Assembly: GCA_027062365.1 (NCBI GenBank)
Contig: JAMOTK010000044.1
Span: 53,025-117,024 of the forward strand
Length of the DNA: 64,000 nucleotides
Origin: Sulfurovum sp.
GTDB lineage: Bacteria; Campylobacterota; Campylobacteria; Campylobacterales; Sulfurovaceae
Direction: 5' to 3'
Position 1 is the first letter of the stretch; every line of letters starts with the position of its first letter. The translations under genes were made by a program, and so were the position numbers. Below the pieces are notes generated by a model, which saw only the letters and a program-made list of their open reading frames with translations, had not been told where the DNA came from and did not search any database. Shown one piece after another: positions 16,852 to 26,630 of the stretch.

Positions 16852-17664
16852 CTAATTTTCAGCCACAATGGTAATATTAAAGCTATATGGTTTTTTACGT
16901 GTATGTTTATCTAAACCTCTTATTTTTAAGCGTTTTAAGTAATTATTTATACCTTCATTAAACATTTCATTAGAAGAATATTTTTTTATTCTAAATTTAA
17001 ATCTTCCATTAGATTCTATCTCTATCCAAATCTCTACACTCGCCCCAGCATACTCACTTTGAGCCGTCCATCCATTGAGTTTTTCTTCTATCTTTGCAAA
17101 ATATGCGTTGACAACTCCCCTGTCACTCTTTTTCTGTACCTTTATACTATTATTATTTAACATATCCATCGCAGTTGATTTCTTTTCTTTTTGTTTGATG
17201 GTTTTCTTTTTAGACTTCTCAGGTTTTTCAGTTTTCTTCTTTGCTTTTTTAGAAGTAGGAAGATTTTTAAATAAATCTTTTCGTTTATTTATTTTTTTAG
17301 GTGGAGGCTTTTTGTCTTTCTTCTTTTTTGGTTTTTTATTGGGTTTCTTTTTGACTACTTCTTCTTTGCGTATCTTTTTTTTTGTATCTTTTTGTTTTTT
17401 GACGCTGTCTCTTGTTTTGGTTTGAGGGGTTTTGATTTCTTTTTTAGTCTCAGGGGTTACTTCTTGTGAAGGTGGAGAAGCCATAGTGACACGAATGGCA
17501 TTTTCATTTTTTTTCACATAGTGTATAGGCTTTGTCTCTTCACGTGTATTAAAATAAATGATTAATGCCAACAGTAAAAATAGATAAATACCCACAGCCA
17601 ACACCCCAGAGATAAAGGTAGATGTACGATTGGTTTTAAAAAAAATGAGATTACTTTTCCACAT
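16852..17664 (-). CDS. tolA: TolA-like energy-transducing protein with TonB-type C-terminus
   Basis: Spans the inner membrane and periplasm and transmits TolQR energy to TolB/Pal. From ATG 17662-17664 it has 270 residues. The layout is one N-terminal membrane helix (about residues 15-37), a long Lys-rich periplasmic arm (about 55-170, many KKPKKK-type repeats), and a C-terminal TonB/TolA-like domain (about 180-270, with AGASVEIWIEIESNGRFKF). The start is uncertain: the frame extends to a TTG at 17700 with no ribosome-binding site, and the ATG has AAGGA unusually far upstream (13 bp). This oddity lies exactly where an R-M cassette separates tolA from tolR, so the leader may have been remade by the insertion. 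The product could also be called TonB; operon context favours TolA. Confidence 0.82.
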   Translation of the reverse strand: MWKSNLIFFKTNRTSTFISGVLAVGIYLFLLLALIIYFNTREETKPIHYVKKNENAIRVTMASPPSQEVTPETKKEIKTPQTKTRDSVKKQKDTKKKIRKEEVVKKKPNKKPKKKKDKKPPPKKINKRKDLFKNLPTSKKAKKKTEKPEKSKKKTIKQKEKKSTAMDMLNNNSIKVQKKSDRGVVNAYFAKIEEKLNGWTAQSEYAGASVEIWIEIESNGRFKFRIKKYSSNEMFNEGINNYLKRLKIRGLDKHTRKKPYSFNITIVAEN

Positions 17665-17787
17665 TTTGACGAAATCATCCTTAAGTATATTTAGAAGCAA
17701 AGGATACCATATTTTATAATGATTTTCACTTGTATTGAGATAGTTCTTTATTGTTATTTTTTAACTTTTTTACTAGAACAAATAGGA

Positions 17788-17861
17788 TATAATAAAAAAC
17801 TAAAATAAAAATATTGCAAGATGACATACTTTTTAAATAAATTTATTTTTCATGATATACT
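17788..17861 (+). promoter_or_regulatory. Promoter and possible operator region of the tolA-side R-M cassette
   Basis: The 221-bp region between the divergent tolA and methyltransferase starts is extremely AT-rich. It contains TATAAT (17788-17793) and TATACT (17856-17861) as possible rightward -10 boxes, and a 14-bp perfect palindrome AAATAAATTTATTT (17835-17848). It also contains a near-direct repeat: GACATACTTTTTAAATAA from 17823 and GATATACTTTCTCAAATAA from 17854. Paired boxes upstream of an R-M gene often serve autoregulation, but no controller gene is present, so that role is inference. Confidence 0.4.
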
Positions 17862-17885
17862 TTCTCAAATAAGAAGGAAGCATCG

Positions 17886-19214
17886 ATGAAAACAGCTAAT
17901 TTGTTTGGTCTATCTCAAAGCATAAAAGAGCAAAATAATATGAATATGCAAATGTCACAAAATCATTCTATCAACACAATTGAATTATTCGCTGGTGTTG
18001 GTGGTTTTCGTATTGGTTTAGAAAATGTTAAAAATTTTAAGTTAAATTTTAATATAGTTTGGAGCAATCAATGGGAACCTTCTACTAAACTACAACATGC
18101 TTCACAAATATACGAAAAACAATTTGGAGCAGACCATCACTCTAATGAAGATATTGCAAAAGTAAAAGTGATTGATATACCTGATCATGATATGCTTGTT
18201 GGTGGTTTTCCCTGTCAAGATTATTCTGTAGCAAGTACGCTTAAAAATGCACATGGTATCAATGGTAAAAAAGGTGTTCTATGGTGGGAAATTTATAGAA
18301 TACTACAAGAGAAAAAAGACAAAACACCCAAATATTTATTGCTCGAAAATGTGGATAGACTACTAAAGTCTCCTGCAAGTCAAAGAGGTAGAGATTTTGC
18401 AATTATATTATCCTCACTCAATGCTTTAGGGTATGCTGTTGAATGGAGAGTAATCAATGCTAGTGAATATGGTATGCCACAAAGGAGACGAAGAGTATTT
18501 ATTTTTGCTTCAAAAAAAGGGACTCATTTTTACAATAATTTAAAAAACAATTCTATCACTGACAACTTAAATACACAAGGATTATTTGCTAAAACATTTT
18601 CTATCAAAAGTATTGATGAGAAAAAGATGATAAGTAGAAAGTTAAGTAAGGACTTAGTAGATATTACAGATAATTTCAATAAAGACACACCAAAAACAAA
18701 TGCTTTTTTAGAAACAGGATATATGATAGAGGGTGTGTACTATACATCAAGAATAGAAGTAGATTATCAGGGTACATATTCTGTTTTAGGAGATTTTTTA
18801 GAAGATGAAAAAAACATACCAAAAGAATTTTATATCAGTGATGAAGAGTTAAAAAAGTGGGCATACCAAAAAGGTTCAAAATCAATAGAACGCATCAATA
18901 AAACCACAGGACATCAATATACCTATAGTGAGGGGAGTATGGGATTTCCCGATTCTTTAGATAAACCCTCACGCACTATTATTACAGGCGAAGGTGGGGC
19001 AAGTGCTTCAAGGTTTAAACATGTTATCAAAGTCAATGAAAAGCATAGAAGATTAACACCTATAGAACTAGAAAGATTAAATATGTTCCCAGACAATCAC
19101 ACGATAGGTGTTACCGATACAAAAAGAGCCTTTTTAATGGGCAATGCTTTGGTTATAGGCATAGTCGAAAGATTAGGGAACTCCATTTTAAAAGAGATAC
19201 AAGATGAATTATAA
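17886..19214 (+). CDS. DNA (cytosine-5) methyltransferase of the tolA-tolR R-M pair
   Basis: Modification enzyme of an R-M pair inserted in the tol operon on the opposite strand. 442 residues, ATG preceded by AAGAAGGAAGCATCG. C5-MTase motifs in order: ELFAGVGGFRIGLE (motif I, about residues 33-46), GGFPCQDYSVAS (motif IV, about 110-121, catalytic Cys), LLLENVDRLL (motif VI), SEYGMPQRRRRVFIFA (motif VIII), LTPIELERLNMFP (motif IX) and MGNALVIGIVERLG (motif X, with GNAL for the usual GNAV). A 30-residue Asn/Met/Ser-rich leader precedes motif I. The stop overlaps the nuclease start by 11 bp. Confidence 0.93.
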   Translation: MKTANLFGLSQSIKEQNNMNMQMSQNHSINTIELFAGVGGFRIGLENVKNFKLNFNIVWSNQWEPSTKLQHASQIYEKQFGADHHSNEDIAKVKVIDIPDHDMLVGGFPCQDYSVASTLKNAHGINGKKGVLWWEIYRILQEKKDKTPKYLLLENVDRLLKSPASQRGRDFAIILSSLNALGYAVEWRVINASEYGMPQRRRRVFIFASKKGTHFYNNLKNNSITDNLNTQGLFAKTFSIKSIDEKKMISRKLSKDLVDITDNFNKDTPKTNAFLETGYMIEGVYYTSRIEVDYQGTYSVLGDFLEDEKNIPKEFYISDEELKKWAYQKGSKSIERINKTTGHQYTYSEGSMGFPDSLDKPSRTIITGEGGASASRFKHVIKVNEKHRRLTPIELERLNMFPDNHTIGVTDTKRAFLMGNALVIGIVERLGNSILKEIQDEL

Positions 19215-19821
19215 AACACACTCTTTTCGTCATGGTGAAATTATATTAAATAATGAACCTGACTATAAAATAGTATGGCATGAATTACTAAGTGCCATTG
19301 AAAGTATCACAGACAATGAAATCATAAAACATCATGAAAATAATACACGAAAAGCAAAAAGTATCTCTGAGTCTATCAATAATATATTAAAATCTAAATT
19401 GGTTCATTTAGGATGGAATGAAGAGAGTTATATTTTTCAAGATGATGAATATAGTGGCAATAGATGGAGATTAGACTTTGCAAAAGAAAGTATCTCTGTA
19501 GAAGTCGCTTTTAATCATGGAGAAGCTATTGCATGGAATCTTATAAAACCTGTATTGGCTGGTGAGTTAAACCATGTAAAAAAAGAAATTCATACAGAAA
19601 TAGGTGTCATTATCTGTGCCACAAAAGCATTAAAAGACAAAGGTGGTTTTGATGGTGCAGTTGGAGAATATGAAAAATTTCTAACCTATCTTAATCCATT
19701 GCGAGATGTATTGTCTGTACCTATGGTTATTATAGGACTCGAAGCACCCAAATCATTTGAAATTAAAGTACAAAAGGTTCATGGTAACAATCAAGGTATT
19801 GTACAAAGAATTGATACTTAA
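19204..19821 (+). CDS. BglII-like type II restriction endonuclease
   Basis: Partner nuclease of the preceding methyltransferase. The 205-residue protein resembles the BglII/BstYI restriction family. WRLDFAKESISVEVAFNHGEA (about residues 88-108) gives an Asp and a Glu nine residues later, the spacing of the BglII catalytic pair (D-x8-E-x-Q). The residue two after Glu is Ala rather than the Gln of BglII. Further motifs are TEIGVIICATKALK and GAVGEYEKFLTYL. The target sequence is not predictable here. The start overlaps the methyltransferase end by 11 bp, so the two are coupled. The stop lies 2 bp from the tolR stop in convergent orientation. Confidence 0.75.
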   Translation: MNYKTHSFRHGEIILNNEPDYKIVWHELLSAIESITDNEIIKHHENNTRKAKSISESINNILKSKLVHLGWNEESYIFQDDEYSGNRWRLDFAKESISVEVAFNHGEAIAWNLIKPVLAGELNHVKKEIHTEIGVIICATKALKDKGGFDGAVGEYEKFLTYLNPLRDVLSVPMVIIGLEAPKSFEIKVQKVHGNNQGIVQRIDT

Positions 19822-19823
19822 TG

Positions 19824-20210
19824 TTACTGCGTCAGAAGCGAGACTCGTTCAAATCCTGCTGATTTTATTGTGTTTAAAAGATAGATAACATGTTTATATT
19901 GTATATCCTCATGAGCACGGATATAGACATCTAAAGTTTTATCATAGTTAGCATATTTATTGACAAAATCATCGGCAAAGGTGTCTGCTTTATAGGTATC
20001 ATTTTTAATATATATTTTTAACGCTTTGTCTATACGAATCGTTAAGGTTGTGGGCTTTTCTACTTGTACAGTCTTAGAGCCTTGTGGAAGGGTAATCTGC
20101 TCTTGGAAGGTAATCGTAGGTGCTGTTATCATAAGAATAGCCATCAAGACTAACATGACATCCACTAAAGGCGTGATGTTTAAATCTGGAGTATCATCCC
20201 ATGAGTACAA
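19824..20210 (-). CDS. tolR: TolR/ExbD-family proton-channel subunit
   Basis: Works with TolQ as the proton-driven motor of the Tol system in the inner membrane. The 128-residue protein has a single membrane helix (about residues 13-32) containing the family signature NITPLVDVMLVLMAILMI; the Asp in PLVDV is the proton-carrying residue. The periplasmic part ends with AHEDIQYKHVIYLLNTIKSAGF, the usual ExbD/TolR tail. It is separated from tolQ by 2 bp. Downstream, tolA does not follow directly: 2.1 kb of oppositely oriented R-M DNA intervenes. Sequence alone does not separate TolR from ExbD; the tolB-pal context favours TolR. Confidence 0.9.
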   Translation of the reverse strand: MYSWDDTPDLNITPLVDVMLVLMAILMITAPTITFQEQITLPQGSKTVQVEKPTTLTIRIDKALKIYIKNDTYKADTFADDFVNKYANYDKTLDVYIRAHEDIQYKHVIYLLNTIKSAGFERVSLLTQ

Positions 20211-20212
20211 AA

Positions 20213-20776
20213 CTAACTCTCTTCTAGTTGAGACAAAACGACTTCAGATTGAGAAGAGAGTAAAGAAGAGAGTTCATAGGCTTTACGCTTTAAGATGAGA
20301 TGAAAAGTATAGGCAAATATCGCTACAGCAATCCCAGCTGCTGTAGCAATCAATGCTTCAGAGATAGCAGGGGCTACCACAGACAAAGAAGCCGAAGATT
20401 GAGAGCCTAACTTTGAAAATGTTTCAAGTATCCCAATCACTGTACCAAAAAGACCGATAAAAGGAGAGGTAGAAGCGATGATAGAGAGCCATGTAAGCCC
20501 TTTTGTAGAAACCCTAATCGCATCAGAAGAAGCGGCTGCTAGTATGGCTTTATTGGGGTATTCAACACGAGACAGATAAGTAAAAATAAGTGAATATTGT
20601 GAGACTGATTTTGACTGACCTGTATAGAGTGCTTTGAGAGAAGTAGCTTCGACTGCAATACGAGAATTTAAGATATAATATCTATCCAAAAATACCCAAA
20701 AAGTAATGATAAAATAAAAAGAAAGAGAAAGTAGTACCACCATAGTAATGGCACTACTTTCAAAGAAATAAGTCAT
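20213..20776 (-). CDS. tolQ: TolQ/ExbB-family proton-channel subunit
   Basis: Inner-membrane motor subunit pairing with TolR. From ATG 20774-20776 it has 187 residues and starts 13 bp after the atpC stop. A TTG at 20806 would overlap atpC and is less likely. Three membrane segments are visible: about residues 5-30 (AITMVVLLSLSFYFIITFWVFL), about 105-130 (LTWLSIIASTSPFIGLFGTVIG) and about 145-170 (AISEALIATAAGIAVAIFAY). The last two contain the conserved GLFGTVIGI and EALIATAAGI of the MotA/TolQ/ExbB family. Placement right behind atpC is the Campylobacterota arrangement, coupling genes of two proton-driven machines. Confidence 0.9.
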   Translation of the reverse strand: MTYFFESSAITMVVLLSLSFYFIITFWVFLDRYYILNSRIAVEATSLKALYTGQSKSVSQYSLIFTYLSRVEYPNKAILAAASSDAIRVSTKGLTWLSIIASTSPFIGLFGTVIGILETFSKLGSQSSASLSVVAPAISEALIATAAGIAVAIFAYTFHLILKRKAYELSSLLSSQSEVVLSQLEES

Positions 20777-20789
20777 AAAGGAGCTCAAA

Positions 20790-21176
20790 TTAAAAAGACT
20801 TTCCAATCTGTTCTACTTTACTAACAGCTGTTGCGATAGCAGTATTAGAAGCTTCTGTACTTTTAAGTAAAGTCTTAGCTGCTTCAAGTGCGGCAGAGAG
20901 ATCACTATCCTCAGCAGAAAGAGACACAGCACCATCTACGATACAGGTAGTTTTCTCTTCTTCAACTTTTACATATCCAGAATTAATAGCTACGGCTATC
21001 TCTTTTCCATCTGCTTTATCAATAACGATGACACCAGTATCAAGTAACGATACCAAAGTAGCGTGGTTTGCCAAAACACCAAACTCACCCTCAGACCCTG
21101 GAAGTGTCACTTGTTTTACTTCAGCATCAAAAATCACACCATCAGGTGTGACTATTTCTAGCTTCATAAGTTCCAT
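20790..21176 (-). CDS. atpC: ATP synthase F1 epsilon subunit
   Basis: Epsilon subunit of the F1 central stalk, involved in coupling and inhibition. 128 residues; the N-terminal beta-sandwich includes LEIVTPDGVIFDAEVKQVTLPG (about residues 6-27) and GEFGVLANHATLVSLL (about 30-45). The C-terminal helical hairpin contains SAALEAAKTLLKSTEAS. The ATG is preceded by AAAGGATATTT. It lies 28 bp after atpD, last of the atp genes, and is followed by tolQ, so the ATP synthase and Tol genes probably share transcripts. Confidence 0.93.
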   Translation of the reverse strand: MELMKLEIVTPDGVIFDAEVKQVTLPGSEGEFGVLANHATLVSLLDTGVIVIDKADGKEIAVAINSGYVKVEEEKTTCIVDGAVSLSAEDSDLSAALEAAKTLLKSTEASNTAIATAVSKVEQIGKSF

Positions 21177-21204
21177 AAATATCCTTTAGAAGTTAACACT
21201 AAGA

Positions 21205-22620
<1,416 letters not shown>

Positions 22621-23508
22621 TTATTTCATTGATTCCATACCACTGATAATCTCGATGAGTTCAGTAGTAATCGATTCTTGTCTTGCTTTGTTATATTTAA
22701 CCTGTAACTCTTTGACCATGTCTTTTGCATTGTTAGTTGCCGCGTCCATTGCTTGCATACGTGCAGAATGTTCAGCTGCTAGTGAATCAATTAAAGAGTA
22801 ATACATTGTATACTCAATATAACGCTTCACCAATGCATCTAAAAGTGTGTCATCATCATCTGGTTCTACTTCAAGTTCTGAAGTAGATTGATGGTCAAGT
22901 TTCAACTTTGATGTATCCACTGGTAAAAGCTGGTCTTCTCGAATCTCTTGGGTAATCATATTTACATAACCATTATGTACCAAGATAATCTTATCTGTAT
23001 CGCCATTGACATAAGATGCTGCCACTTCAGAGATAAACTCCGAAGCTTTCTTAAAGTCAGGAGAAGCAGAAAGACCGATAATTTCATTATTTAATTCAAT
23101 ACCATTGAATTTAAAGAAATCAATACCTTTTCTTCCTACTGCTCTAAGGCGTACTTTTACACCTTTTTCTTTGTATTCTGCGATTAACTGATTTGTTCTT
23201 TTAAGCGTTTGTGAATTAAATCCTCCACAAAGACCTTTATCTGCTGTAATAAAAATAATATCTACTTTTTGAGGATTTTCAATATCCTTAAAGTAAATAT
23301 TATCGATACCATCAGCATTTGACTGTTTCATTTTTTGAGCTATTTCTTCTATTAGCTCCGTCAATTTTGCAGCATAGACTCTTGAACGTTTAGCAAGTTC
23401 TTCTGTTCTTTTTAATTTAGCAGAAGAGACAAGCTTCATAGCGTTAGTAGTCTTCTGTGTATTCTTAACAGAACCTATTTTACGCTTTATCTCTTTTAAA
23501 TTAGCCAT
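22621..23508 (-). CDS. atpG: ATP synthase F1 gamma subunit
   Basis: Rotating central shaft of F1. 295 residues with long N-terminal helix MANLKEIKRKIGSVKNTQK (residues 1-19) and C-terminal helix containing ARMQAMDAATNNAKDMV (about 246-262) and the end segment RQESITTELIEIISG, which is the gamma-subunit signature. The central Rossmann-like domain contains ADKGLCGGFNSQ. Position between atpA and atpD is the standard order. Confidence 0.96.
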   Translation of the reverse strand: MANLKEIKRKIGSVKNTQKTTNAMKLVSSAKLKRTEELAKRSRVYAAKLTELIEEIAQKMKQSNADGIDNIYFKDIENPQKVDIIFITADKGLCGGFNSQTLKRTNQLIAEYKEKGVKVRLRAVGRKGIDFFKFNGIELNNEIIGLSASPDFKKASEFISEVAASYVNGDTDKIILVHNGYVNMITQEIREDQLLPVDTSKLKLDHQSTSELEVEPDDDDTLLDALVKRYIEYTMYYSLIDSLAAEHSARMQAMDAATNNAKDMVKELQVKYNKARQESITTELIEIISGMESMK

Positions 23509-23520
23509 GATAAGCCTTTC

Positions 23521-25035
23521 TTACGCTGCAAATGAAGCTTTGAAATCTTCGATAGCTTTTCTTAATTCTGCATCTGTATCATCAGAGATTTTTTTCTCAT
23601 TTCTGATAGTATCAAGAATATTCATAAATTTAGCTTCCATAAATGGCATAAGCTCAGCTTCAAATTTAGTGACAGCAGTTACAGGAATATCATCAAGAAG
23701 TCCTTTTGCACCAGCAAAAATAATAACAACTTGTTTTTCGATAGCCACAGGAGCATAAGGCCCTTGTTTAAGTACTTCTACCATTCTTTGTCCACGCTCT
23801 AATTGACCTCTAGTGTACTCATCAAGGTCAGATGCAAATTGTGCAAATGCTTGAAGCTCTCTAAATGAAGCCAAGTCAAGTCTAAGTGTACCAGATACTT
23901 GTTTTGTTGCTTTAATTTGAGCAGCCCCACCAACACGAGAAACTGAAAGTCCTACGTTAATTGCTGGTCTAATTCCTGAGTTAAATAAATCAGTCTCTAA
24001 GAAGATTTGACCATCTGTAATAGAGATAACATTTGTAGGAATATACGCTGCCACATCTCCTGCTTGTGTTTCAATGATTGGGAAAGCTGTAATAGACCCA
24101 GCACCCAATGCATCAGAAAGCTTTGCAGCACGTTCAAGAAGTCTTGAGTGTAGGTAAAATACATCTCCTGGATATGCTTCACGACCTGGAGGACGACGAA
24201 GAATCAATGACATTTCTCTGTATGCAACGGCATGTTTAGAAAGGTCATCATAAAAGATAACTGCGTGACGACCGTTGTCTCTAAAGTACTCAGCCATAGT
24301 CACACCAGCATAAGGAGCAAGGAACTGTAACGCTGAAGATTCAGCAGCACCTGCTGTTACAATGATAGTATAATCCATTGCACCATGCTCTTCTAGTTTT
24401 TTTACTGTAGAAGCTACTGTTGATTGCTTTTGACCAATGGCTACATAAATACAGACAACATCTTGACCTTTTTGGTTGATAATTGTATCAATCGCTAAAG
24501 TTGTTTTACCTGTTTGTCTATCACCAATGATAAGCTCTCTTTGCCCACGTCCCACAGGAACCAGTGCATCAATCGCTTTAACACCTGTTTGAAGTGGTTC
24601 ATGTACTGATTTACGAGCCATAATCCCAGGAGCTTTTTCTTCGATGAATCTATGTTCAGCTACTTCAATAGCACCTTTACCATCAATCGCTTCACCTAGT
24701 GAGTTTACTACTCTACCCATAAGTCCATCGCCCACTGGAGTTTTGAGAAGTTCACCTGCTCTTTTGACACTCATACCTTCTCTAATACCAGCACTTGTTC
24801 CAAGAATAACAACACCTACGTTTGCTTCTTCAAGGTTTAGAACCAACCCTTTAGCACCGTTGTCAAATTCTACAACTTCACCAGCCATAACATTGTTAAG
24901 ACCATATACTGTTGTAATACCATCTGCGATACCTACTACTTTTCCTATTTCATTGATGTCAACATCAATCTCAAAGTTCTCGATTCTCTCTTTGATGATT
25001 GAACTTATCTCATCTGCTTGCAATTTTACTGCCAC
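23521..25035 (-). CDS. atpA: ATP synthase F1 alpha subunit
   Basis: Regulatory nucleotide-binding subunit of F1. 504 residues, Walker [14 protein letters not shown] (about residues 169-181), the arginine-finger region near the C-terminal half with [14 protein letters not shown] (family signature), and the [10 protein letters not shown] block. The start is GTG (25033-25035) with AAAGGAGTATCA directly upstream, a strong ribosome-binding site. It follows atpH by 24 bp. Standard length and no missing motif. Confidence 0.98.
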   Translation of the reverse strand: MAVKLQADEISSIIKERIENFEIDVDINEIGKVVGIADGITTVYGLNNVMAGEVVEFDNGAKGLVLNLEEANVGVVILGTSAGIREGMSVKRAGELLKTPVGDGLMGRVVNSLGEAIDGKGAIEVAEHRFIEEKAPGIMARKSVHEPLQTGVKAIDALVPVGRGQRELIIGDRQTGKTTLAIDTIINQKGQDVVCIYVAIGQKQSTVASTVKKLEEHGAMDYTIIVTAGAAESSALQFLAPYAGVTMAEYFRDNGRHAVIFYDDLSKHAVAYREMSLILRRPPGREAYPGDVFYLHSRLLERAAKLSDALGAGSITAFPIIETQAGDVAAYIPTNVISITDGQIFLETDLFNSGIRPAINVGLSVSRVGGAAQIKATKQVSGTLRLDLASFRELQAFAQFASDLDEYTRGQLERGQRMVEVLKQGPYAPVAIEKQVVIIFAGAKGLLDDIPVTAVTKFEAELMPFMEAKFMNILDTIRNEKKISDDTDAELRKAIEDFKASFAA

Positions 25036-25059
25036 TGATACTCCTTTACTGTTAGATAA

Positions 25060-25587
25060 CTATAAAGATTTCTTAATGAAATCTATTAATTGTTCTTTAA
25101 CTCTCTGTTTAGAGAAGTTTACCTCTATGCCCAAGTCATCAACGGAAACACGTAACCCATCAAGGTCCGTTTTTTCTTGTGTTAATTTAATACTAGCACC
25201 TGTATATTTTTTAAGTGTATTTTCAAGCTCATTCAACGATTTTTCATCGAGTGGAGATGCACTTTTTACTACACCTTCATATTCGTTTGATAGACGTTGC
25301 TGATCTGAATTAAGCACTTTTGTAATAGCAGGAATTAAATCTAATCTTCTGTTTTCACCCAAAATCTTAATAAAATTAACAAGTGAAGCATCTGCATTGT
25401 CTCCAAGTGTAGAAAGAATCATTTCTGTTTTTTTCTCATTGCTTACAATAGGAGATGTCAATGCTGACTTTACTTCTGCTGTATTGGTACCTTCTGAAAC
25501 AACATTCAATACTTCTAAAATAGCAGGTAAATCTTTTGCTACTGAAGACAATGCACTAGCATATCGTTTAGCAATTAGCTCTTCCAT
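25060..25587 (-). CDS. atpH: ATP synthase F1 delta subunit
   Basis: Links F1 to the peripheral b stalk. 175 residues. The N-terminal helical bundle starts MEELIAKRYASALSSV; the C-terminal half carries the OSCP/delta signature as LDGLRVSVDDLGIEVNFSKQRVKEQL (split here as LDGLRVSVDD and IEVNFSKQRVKEQL, about residues 143-168). The ATG abuts the atpF stop with no gap (25587/25588), indicating coupling. Sequence conservation of delta is low, so position in the operon is an important part of the evidence. Confidence 0.93.
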   Translation of the reverse strand: MEELIAKRYASALSSVAKDLPAILEVLNVVSEGTNTAEVKSALTSPIVSNEKKTEMILSTLGDNADASLVNFIKILGENRRLDLIPAITKVLNSDQQRLSNEYEGVVKSASPLDEKSLNELENTLKKYTGASIKLTQEKTDLDGLRVSVDDLGIEVNFSKQRVKEQLIDFIKKSL

Positions 25588-26133
25588 CTATGCCACCTTC
25601 TTAGAGAGTATATCAATTACTTTAGCTGTATCAAGATTAATATCATCTGTAGTGATATTGTCACTCAATACTTCATCAATCGCTTCTCTTGCTGATTTTC
25701 TTTCTTCTAAAGTGATTTTTTCATCAAGTTGCTTTTCAAGAAGTAGTAATTCATTTTGATTTGCTGTCACAATTTTGTCAGCCAAAATTTTTGCTTCTGC
25801 TTTTGCATCTACAATAATCTCTTCTGCTTTTTTCTCACTTGTATTCAAACGTGTCTGTGCATCTTTTTTCTCATCTTTTGCTGCTTGAAGCTTTTCTTCA
25901 ATCTCATTGAGTTGCTTTGCAATACCTGCTGTTCGTCCTTTAAAGAAATCTTTAACAGGATTAGCAAGTATATAATAAAGCAATGAAGCAAAGATGATAA
26001 AGTTTACAGCTCTAGGTAAAAAATCACTCTCTCTACCTGTTTGCATAAAATAACGTGTTACTTCACCATCATGACCACCAGCTAAAAGAATAGCAGGTAA
26101 TACAAGTAAAGACAATAGTACTGTTTTTTTCAT
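25588..26133 (-). CDS. atpF: ATP synthase Fo b subunit
   Basis: Peripheral stalk subunit. 181 residues with an N-terminal signal-like hydrophobic stretch (about residues 1-18, KKTVLLSLLVLPAILLAGG), typical for Campylobacterota b subunits. A second membrane helix follows (about 43-60, AVNFIIFASLLYYILA), then a long charged coiled coil (about 65-150, EIEEKLQAAKDEKKDAQ). It follows the b' gene by 12 bp. The a and c subunit genes (atpB, atpE) are not in this window; in Campylobacterota they lie elsewhere. Confidence 0.92.
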   Translation of the reverse strand: MKKTVLLSLLVLPAILLAGGHDGEVTRYFMQTGRESDFLPRAVNFIIFASLLYYILANPVKDFFKGRTAGIAKQLNEIEEKLQAAKDEKKDAQTRLNTSEKKAEEIIVDAKAEAKILADKIVTANQNELLLLEKQLDEKITLEERKSAREAIDEVLSDNITTDDINLDTAKVIDILSKKVA

Positions 26134-26145
26134 ATTTATCCCTTC

Positions 26146-26568
26146 TTATAATTGGCTAAATTTAGCTTTTAGGCTCTCTTTAAAAAGAGGCATTTGAGAA
26201 AGAAGAGAATTTTTGAGATTCTCTTTATCAGCATTAAGTTTTTCTACAAATGTATTGTACTCAATTTCCAATTCATTCTGTTTGGTTTGGACTTTACTTG
26301 CAGCCAATGTTTTTTCATCATCGATTGCTTTCTGTCTAATTGATGCAGCTTCATTCTTAGCATTGCTAATAATTTCATCTGCCTTTGCATTTAATTCGTC
26401 TGTGTTACCACTAAAACTCTTTGCTGCTTCCAAATCTTTTGCTATAGAGGCATCTCTATCATCCATAAATTTCACCAATGGCTGAAATAGCATATTATTT
26501 AAAAGAACAAGTAGCAGTAGAAACAACGCAAGAACGAACAACATCAATGGTAAATGTATGTCAAGCAT
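26146..26568 (-). CDS. atpF': ATP synthase Fo b' subunit
   Basis: Second, divergent peripheral-stalk subunit that pairs with b. 140 residues: an N-terminal membrane helix (about residues 6-27, PLMLFVLALFLLLLVLLNNM) with FQPLVKFMDDRDASIAKD just after it, then a coiled coil to the end. The short, signal-less form and its place immediately before atpF identify b'. The ATG is preceded by GAGGAGTTTTA. First gene of the atp unit. Confidence 0.92.
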   Translation of the reverse strand: MLDIHLPLMLFVLALFLLLLVLLNNMLFQPLVKFMDDRDASIAKDLEAAKSFSGNTDELNAKADEIISNAKNEAASIRQKAIDDEKTLAASKVQTKQNELEIEYNTFVEKLNADKENLKNSLLSQMPLFKESLKAKFSQL

Positions 26569-26594
26569 TAAAACTCCTCATGTAATTTCGTGCA

Positions 26595-26600
26595 ATTTTA
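26595..26600 (-). promoter_or_regulatory. Possible -10 box for the atp-tol transcription unit
   Basis: TAAAAT on the minus strand, about 27 bp upstream of the atpF' ATG, in the 62-bp gap after parB. No clear -35. Read-through from parAB is also possible. Confidence 0.35.
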
Positions 26601-26630
26601 GCATGAAGCAGATGAGAAGTTGGTTAAATG

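Noticed and set aside
17165..17425. Lys-rich low-complexity stretch in tolA suspected to be non-coding
   Set aside because: It is the periplasmic arm expected in TolA/TonB, in frame between a membrane helix and a TonB-like end.
24644..25303. A 219-codon plus-strand frame across the atpA/atpH junction
   Set aside because: Antisense shadow of two strongly conserved genes; composition (Ser/Pro/Ile-rich) is typical of a reversed coding strand.
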